From: an uncultured Lachnospiraceae bacterium
Lineage (GTDB): Bacteria; Bacillota; Clostridia; Lachnospirales; Lachnospiraceae
Direction: 5' to 3'
Assembly: GCA_947648875.1 (NCBI GenBank)
Contig: CANSPM010000003.1
Span: forward strand, 1-64,000
Length of the DNA stretch: 64,000 nucleotides
The translations under genes were made by a program, and so were the position numbers. Positions 58,838 through 64,000 of this stretch are shown here, in pieces. The stretch's first letter is position 1. Each line of letters begins with the position of its first letter. The notes under the pieces are model-generated. The model saw only the letters and a program-made list of their open reading frames with translations. It searched no databases and was not told where the DNA came from.

Positions 58838-60013
58838 ATGGGAAAAATTGCTTTTGTTATTCAGAGATATGGGCTGGAGGTCAACGGGGGAGCGGAACTA
58901 CAGTGCAGGTTGTACGCAGAGCATATGGCAAAATACTATGATGTGGATGTACTGACCACAAAGGCAATAGACTATACCACCTGGCAGGATGAATACGAGG
59001 CGGATACGGAAGAAATCAACGGTGTCACTGTGAGGAGATTTTCTGTGGAGAAAACCAGGGACCGTAAAAGTTTTGACATCCTGTCTTTGAAAATATTACA
59101 ATTGGATGCTACTCTGGAAGAGGAGGAGGACTGGATGCGCAGACAGGGCCCCTGCTGTCCATCCCTGATTCAGTATATCAGAGAGCACGGAGAGGATTAT
59201 AAGGTTTTTATCTTTAATACCTATTTGTACTATACCACTTATTTTGGACTTCCGGAAGTCAGTAACAAGGCGATCATGATACCCACGGCGCACGATGAAT
59301 TGCCAATTTATCTGAATATATTCAGGAAGTTGTTCGCTTTGCCTGTGGGATACTTTTATCATACGGTTCAGGAAAAGGAGTTTGTGGAGAGAAGATTCCA
59401 TACGGAACATAAGCTGCACAATAATGGACAGGGAGGAGTAGGAATTGATCTTCCACAGGATGTCTCTGTAGAAAGATTCCGCCGGAAATATGGTGTGGAA
59501 GATTTTGTAGTCTATATTGGAAGGGTAGATGAACACAAGGGATGTAGAGAGCTGGCTCTCTATTTTCAGGAGTATAAGAGAAGAAACGGTAGCGGCCTGC
59601 AATTGTTGTATCTGGGGAAACAGGTGTGTGAACTGCCACAGGATGACAGCATCCGCAGTCTTGGCTTTGTGGATGAACAGGATAAATTTGATGCTCTCGC
59701 GGCATGCAGATTTTTGATTCTTCCCTCACAGTTTGAGAGTCTGTCCATTGTGGTACTGGAAGCCATGGCTATGCGCAGGCCTGTCTTGATTCAGGGAAAC
59801 TGTGAGGTGGTAAAGGCGCATTGTCTCGCAAGCAACGGAGGCCTGTATTATCATAATTATTTTGAGTTTGAGGGATGCATGAACTACCTGCTGCATCACA
59901 GTGGGTTATGTGAGCAGATGGGGAAGAACGGTGAGGATTATGTCAGGCGGTACTATGCCTGGGACGCGATCGAGACGCGTCTGCGGAATATGATCGAGCA
60001 GATTGGAACATGA
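58838..60013 (+). CDS. GT4 glycosyltransferase
   Basis: GT-B enzyme of about 391 residues and a paralogue of the one at 52980: IAFVIQRYGLEVNGGAELQC, VVYIGRVDEHKGCRELALYF, and LPSQFESLSIVVLEAMAMRR with the family's Glu pair. The N-terminal region between residues 90 and 200 is divergent from most GT4 enzymes (FNTYLYYTTYFGLPEV, IPTAHDELPIYLNIFRKLF). ATG 58838 is preceded by AGAGGG and lies 16 bases after the previous stop, whereas the ORF-track start overlaps that gene. Part of the exporter operon. Confidence 0.88.
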   Translation: MGKIAFVIQRYGLEVNGGAELQCRLYAEHMAKYYDVDVLTTKAIDYTTWQDEYEADTEEINGVTVRRFSVEKTRDRKSFDILSLKILQLDATLEEEEDWMRRQGPCCPSLIQYIREHGEDYKVFIFNTYLYYTTYFGLPEVSNKAIMIPTAHDELPIYLNIFRKLFALPVGYFYHTVQEKEFVERRFHTEHKLHNNGQGGVGIDLPQDVSVERFRRKYGVEDFVVYIGRVDEHKGCRELALYFQEYKRRNGSGLQLLYLGKQVCELPQDDSIRSLGFVDEQDKFDALAACRFLILPSQFESLSIVVLEAMAMRRPVLIQGNCEVVKAHCLASNGGLYYHNYFEFEGCMNYLLHHSGLCEQMGKNGEDYVRRYYAWDAIETRLRNMIEQIGT

Positions 60014-60090
60014 TTGACGCGCAAATAGATATTGGATGTATATTGCTGCCGGGCGGAGACGGGAGGCACATACATTGCGGGAGATGGGAT

Positions 60091-62154
60091 ATGGGAACAG
60101 GTGTTGTCACTTTACTGGCTATGCTGGCTTTCAGCTGTGTGATATGGCAATGGAAAAAAGAGAGGCGCTTTTCCGGCGTATTCATATATGGGCAGTTATA
60201 CTTTTGGAGTACCCATATCCTGGTCAGCGCAATGCTCATGTGGCTGGATATTTACCGGATATGGTATGCGTCCGCAGGCACATTGATTATCGCACTGGCG
60301 GTCCTTCTGGTAAGCTGTGCTGTGTACAGAAAGAAGCGGACCGGGAAAAAAGGGGGAAAAGTCTGCGACAGGCAGGATATTTGCGTCCTGATTTTCTGTA
60401 TTCTGATGGCGGTGTGTATGCACGAAAAGAATGAATTATATGGTATGAGCCAGGATGAGGGCGTGTATCAGACAATGGCCATCTCATACATGTGCGGGAA
60501 TAATGACAATCAAAGGACAATGCAGGAATATGGGGAATTGAGAGAAGAAGATAAGCCGGCATTCCTGAATAAATTAAACGATGTCATTTCCCATGGGATG
60601 CACGGATACTATCTGTTTTGCGGAGATTATATACCACAGAATATGCAGGAACAGTATAGCGAGACATCCGGCTATTATCATGGGGTGCCCACATATGCCG
60701 CTACCATGGCATTGTGGGGAAGCATTTTTGGCTGGAAAAATATGATGGGAGTTCAGACGCTGTTCTATGTGCTGGCTGTTCTCCTGTTTTATGAAATGCT
60801 CCGTAAAATGAATTTATCTGCGTTAAAGCGCGCGGTGTTGCTGGTAATATATATGCTTTCGCCAATTATGGTGTGGCTGGGAAAATCCTCTCTGTGCGAA
60901 CTGCTTCTGGCATGTCTGATCAATTGGTTTCTATACGAACTTATGTGGGAGGAGAGCAGGTCTTTTCAGGCTGTTCGGATTGCGTTACCCATCCTTACGT
61001 TCGCGTTTACCCATTTGTCAATCTACACACTTATGCCCATGTTTGTGGTTTGCCTGCTGATACACTTCTGGAATGACAGGAGTCTTGTATTTTTGAAGGC
61101 AGGACTCTATATTTCGGCAGGGTATCTTGCGGGAATATTATTTACGGCATGGTGCTACACGGAATATTTTTATATGAACGTGAACTTACTGACCCGGCTT
61201 CCTTTTATTGACAATGGGAATGTGCTGCTTATTCTGTGCCTGTGCGGGGCTGGAAGCGCCGCGCTGTTTGTCGTTCTGTATCTCTATAAGCGAAACTTGC
61301 CGCGATTATCAATCGGGCTGCGGATATGGGGACTCAGAATTGTGGCGGGAATATTTACAGTGGAAAGCATCTGGGTCATAATCCGAACATTTATAACCGA
61401 AGGACCGTGGGAAAAGCTGACGATTCTGACCTATATACTTCTCACAGGCGTCGTAACGCTTCCGGCTGTGCTTTTCTTTTTGATCGGAAAGACAAAAATT
61501 TTCTGTTCTGACGGGAAAAGCGCGATTATCACATGGTTCTTTTTATACTGTGTGTTGATCTACGCAATGCTGTTTCGCAGATGGATCATCAATCACTATT
61601 ACGGAGACCGTTATCTCGCTCCGTTTATTGTGGGTATTCTGTTGATGATGGGGATTGTATTGGAGCGGACTGCGGTGGGACGACTTGGACATTGGCTGTT
61701 TGCTTTATGCGGCCTGACCGCTCTGGGTTATCTTGTCCATCACAGCGGATATATTGTGACGCACAAAGATGATACCAGAATAGAGTGGGATTTTCTGGAG
61801 GAAATATGTGATAATTTGAATGAGGAAGATGCTGTGATTTTGGACGACTACCATATGATAAGCTGTTTCTTCCCAATCAGAGACTTGACGGGAGCGTACT
61901 GTTATCCTGTGTTTGGGGAGGATATTTCCCAAACGGCGGCCAGGTTGATGGCTTTGGGAAGAGATGTATATTATTTGGGGGGAACAGAGGAACTGCCGCA
62001 GGGCTGCGCAATAATAGGGGAGTGGGAGGTCGGCTATTATGAATACGCAGGCCTGGAAAACGCAGGTGTATCTGATCCGCTGAAGATGGCGGACTCATCT
62101 TTTAAATCGGTGTGGAGACTTGCCAGACTCCACACCTTTAACAGAACAGATTAA
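60091..62154 (+). CDS. GT-C-like membrane glycosyltransferase
   Basis: About 687 residues with some twelve hydrophobic segments, then a soluble C-terminal domain of ~110 residues. GMSQDEGVYQTMAISYMCGN in the first large outer loop fits the D-E-G-x-Y motif of ArnT/PMT-like GT-C enzymes, which use polyprenyl-phosphate sugars. ATG 60091 (GGGAG 7 bases upstream) is preferred; ATG 60010, overlapping the previous stop, would add 27 polar residues. The end of the gene contains a 9-bp inverted repeat (62109-62136) that may act as a terminator. It is the last gene of the exporter operon. Confidence 0.75.
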   Translation: MGTGVVTLLAMLAFSCVIWQWKKERRFSGVFIYGQLYFWSTHILVSAMLMWLDIYRIWYASAGTLIIALAVLLVSCAVYRKKRTGKKGGKVCDRQDICVLIFCILMAVCMHEKNELYGMSQDEGVYQTMAISYMCGNNDNQRTMQEYGELREEDKPAFLNKLNDVISHGMHGYYLFCGDYIPQNMQEQYSETSGYYHGVPTYAATMALWGSIFGWKNMMGVQTLFYVLAVLLFYEMLRKMNLSALKRAVLLVIYMLSPIMVWLGKSSLCELLLACLINWFLYELMWEESRSFQAVRIALPILTFAFTHLSIYTLMPMFVVCLLIHFWNDRSLVFLKAGLYISAGYLAGILFTAWCYTEYFYMNVNLLTRLPFIDNGNVLLILCLCGAGSAALFVVLYLYKRNLPRLSIGLRIWGLRIVAGIFTVESIWVIIRTFITEGPWEKLTILTYILLTGVVTLPAVLFFLIGKTKIFCSDGKSAIITWFFLYCVLIYAMLFRRWIINHYYGDRYLAPFIVGILLMMGIVLERTAVGRLGHWLFALCGLTALGYLVHHSGYIVTHKDDTRIEWDFLEEICDNLNEEDAVILDDYHMISCFFPIRDLTGAYCYPVFGEDISQTAARLMALGRDVYYLGGTEELPQGCAIIGEWEVGYYEYAGLENAGVSDPLKMADSSFKSVWRLARLHTFNRTD
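62109..62140 (+). terminator. Hairpin within the end of the GT-C gene
   Basis: GGTGTGGAG (62109-62117) and CTCCACACC (62128-62136), loop ACTTGCCAGA, followed by TTTAACAG. It overlaps the last codons. The T-run is short; it may weaken read-through to the next gene. Confidence 0.45.
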
Positions 62155-62168
62155 ATGAGAGGAGGAGA

Positions 62169-64000
62169 ATGACTGTGAGAAGAGGAGGCAAACGATATGG
62201 ATTACTGTCTTTGTTGCTGGCAGGAATGCTGGCCATGACTTCCCAGGGAGAGGGATTGCGGGTGTTGGCGGCGGAATCGGAAGAGAACTCTGTACAGGCG
62301 GAGATAGTGCCGGAAACAGTCAGCGGGAATGAGGAAGCCGCAGGACAAAAGCCCCTTGAGGCGGTTCAGGAGCAGGACAGGGATCTGGATTACATTCTGG
62401 GACGCCCCATGACGTCTGAGGAGAGACGGGAGCAGGAAGAGCTGTTCGATTATTACATGGGGCTTGGTGCCGGCGTAATTGAGCCGGAAGAACTGCCGGA
62501 GGACGGTATTCTTCCCGGCGAATTGATGCAGGTCATGGGAAATCTGCCGACGCGGTATGACGCAAGGGATGTAAACGGCAGGAATCTGGTTCCGGACATC
62601 AGAAATCAGGGACAATTTGGAACCTGTTGGTGCTATTCCAGCATAGCCTGTCTGGAGATCAATCTGATTAAGAATGGCCTGGCGGATACGGACGTAGATT
62701 TGTCTGAACATCACCTGGCCTTTTTTGCCAATTATTCCGCGCCGGATCCCCTGGGAAATGACGGCCAGGCCAGGAGTTATTATGATGCCAATAAGGCAAA
62801 CGGGGTTACATATTACGACAGAGGCGGAAATTATGTAATGGCTGCCGGGGCGTTCATGAATTGGAAAGGTGCGGTGGCGGAAGGTTTGATTTCGGACAGC
62901 ATGGTGACATCCTTCCAGATAGACGCTGACGACACTGCGCTTGCCTATGACAGCGATATTTATTACATGAGTAACTGGCATCAGATTCCAATGTCTGAGA
63001 CAGCGGCGATAAAAACGGCAATCATGGAGTACGGGGCGGTGGGACTCAGCTATTATTCGTATAAAGATTATTACAACCCCGATACGGCAGCATCCTATTG
63101 TCCGGAGGAAAGGAGCACGAACCATGCGGTGGCAGTGGTGGGCTGGGACGACTCATACTCCAGGGAAAATTTTAATACCATGCCTCCCCATGACGGCGCA
63201 TGGCTGGTCAGAAACTCATGGGGCAACGCATGGGGAGATGGGGGTTATTTTTGGCTGTCCTATGAAGACCGGTCGGTCTACCAGATTATGTATGCGTTCG
63301 AAGGACAAAAAAGTGATATATATGACAATAATTATCAATACGATCACGCCACGCTCAACGGTTATATGGGTATAACCAAGGCGGCGAATGTGTTTACCGC
63401 TAAGGCGAACGGAAACAAAATGGAAGAACTGAGCGCGATTGGCATTGATCTATCCAGCGCGGGAGTCCGTTACAGCCTACAGATTTATACGAATCTGGCA
63501 GATCCCGCAGACCCTGCCAGCGGCGTGCCCATGCTCTCATCTCCGCAGGAGGGCCTGACGGGATATGCCGGATACTATATGATTCCGTTAAAGGAAAATA
63601 TACTCATTGAACCGGAAGACACTTTTTCCATTGTATTTGAGGTTGACGGAATCTCGGGAGAATATGTCAATGTGGCATGCGAATATGATTCGAATACTTA
63701 CCGTCACAGTGAGCCGGAGGCAAATCCAGGTGAGAGCTTTTTTACAAGAGGAGGGAGCGGTTGGTATGACTTCGGGGAAATGTATGACAAGAATCTGAAG
63801 ATAAAGGCATACACCAGCGATACGGAAATTGTGTCTGTTCCATGCCGGGGAATCTCCATGTCATGTCCTGATAAAGTGATTGATGTCGGCGCCACGGCTA
63901 TTTGCGAGGTCCGTTTTAACCCGGCCAACACAACAAACAAAATGCTTAGATGGAGCAGCAGCGATCCGGCTGTACTTGCGGTGAGTGAAGACGGCCAGAT
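62169..64000 (+). CDS. Second exported papain-like cysteine protease (3' partial)
   Basis: Not in the ORF track because it runs off the window; about 610 codons are visible. Signal peptide (core LLSLLLAGMLAMTSQ, residues ~12-35), a linker, then DYILGRPMTSEERREQEEL as in the protease at 43.1 kb. The C1 catalytic domain is complete: NQGQFGTCWCYSSIACLE (Cys), STNHAVAVVGWDDSYS (His) and VRNSWGNAWG (Asn). The lectin-like domain follows, and near the window edge a Big_2-type Ig domain begins (ISMSCPDKVIDVGATA, LRWSSSDPAVLAV). ATG 62169 lies close to AGGAGG; GTG 62175 has better spacing and is a real alternative. Confidence 0.85.
   Translation, partial: MTVRRGGKRYGLLSLLLAGMLAMTSQGEGLRVLAAESEENSVQAEIVPETVSGNEEAAGQKPLEAVQEQDRDLDYILGRPMTSEERREQEELFDYYMGLGAGVIEPEELPEDGILPGELMQVMGNLPTRYDARDVNGRNLVPDIRNQGQFGTCWCYSSIACLEINLIKNGLADTDVDLSEHHLAFFANYSAPDPLGNDGQARSYYDANKANGVTYYDRGGNYVMAAGAFMNWKGAVAEGLISDSMVTSFQIDADDTALAYDSDIYYMSNWHQIPMSETAAIKTAIMEYGAVGLSYYSYKDYYNPDTAASYCPEERSTNHAVAVVGWDDSYSRENFNTMPPHDGAWLVRNSWGNAWGDGGYFWLSYEDRSVYQIMYAFEGQKSDIYDNNYQYDHATLNGYMGITKAANVFTAKANGNKMEELSAIGIDLSSAGVRYSLQIYTNLADPADPASGVPMLSSPQEGLTGYAGYYMIPLKENILIEPEDTFSIVFEVDGISGEYVNVACEYDSNTYRHSEPEANPGESFFTRGGSGWYDFGEMYDKNLKIKAYTSDTEIVSVPCRGISMSCPDKVIDVGATAICEVRFNPANTTNKMLRWSSSDPAVLAVSEDGQ

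Overview
The window looks like chromosomal DNA from a motile, Gram-positive anaerobe of the Lachnospiraceae (Clostridia). The supporting signs are the Bacillus/Clostridium gene orders mbl-flhO-flhP, comF-yvyF and cdaA-cdaR-glmM, an HPr with the serine phosphorylation motif, a Spo0A-type DNA-binding protein, strong AGGAGG ribosome binding sites, and several TTG/GTG starts. The genus is not assignable from sequence alone. No rRNA, tRNA, CRISPR array, phage or transposase gene was seen.

Layout. Bases 1-20 kb are mostly conserved housekeeping genes: uvrB (5' end outside the window) and uvrA; mbl (mreB-like) with flhO, flhP and a FlgJ-type rod-binding protein; recD2, comF and a yvyF-like zinc protein; two membrane proteins of unknown function; the c-di-AMP cyclase cdaA with cdaR, then glmM and an HPr gene; a convergent YuiD/DUF212 gene; a GtrB-like glycosyltransferase; and a free-standing Spo0A C-terminal-domain protein. 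Bases 20-62 kb are almost entirely a surface-glycan locus. It holds GT2 and GT4 glycosyltransferases, five or six large GT-C-like membrane proteins, two polyprenyl-phosphate sugar-phosphate transferases, a Wzz-like co-polymerase, an EpsG-like polymerase, a 4,6-dehydratase and a reductase for an amino-sugar nucleotide, a fused sugar kinase/nucleotidyltransferase, a GtrB/GtrA pair, and a Wzm/Wzt exporter.

Scattered through the glycan genes are exported proteins that share one C-terminal module, a DUF4214 (or a tandem pair). They carry different business ends: an N-acetylglucosaminidase, a papain-like protease, a right-handed beta-helix and a small beta-sandwich. Two small cytoplasmic proteins next to GT4 genes carry a weak version of the same module. 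A second papain-like protease runs off the 3' end of the window. My main hypothesis is that the locus makes a cell-surface glycan together with proteins that bind it through DUF4214.

At the nucleotide level several genes carry structured leaders directly upstream of their ribosome binding site. One family has a 13-nt loop (GGWACTCTAAACA or close variants) and a stem that differs between loci but stays complementary, with the left arm repeated next to the Shine-Dalgarno sequence. Another shares a 15-base word (TTAGAGCCATCGCGC). The mbl leader can draw a pseudoknot. These are visible by eye but were not folded computationally.
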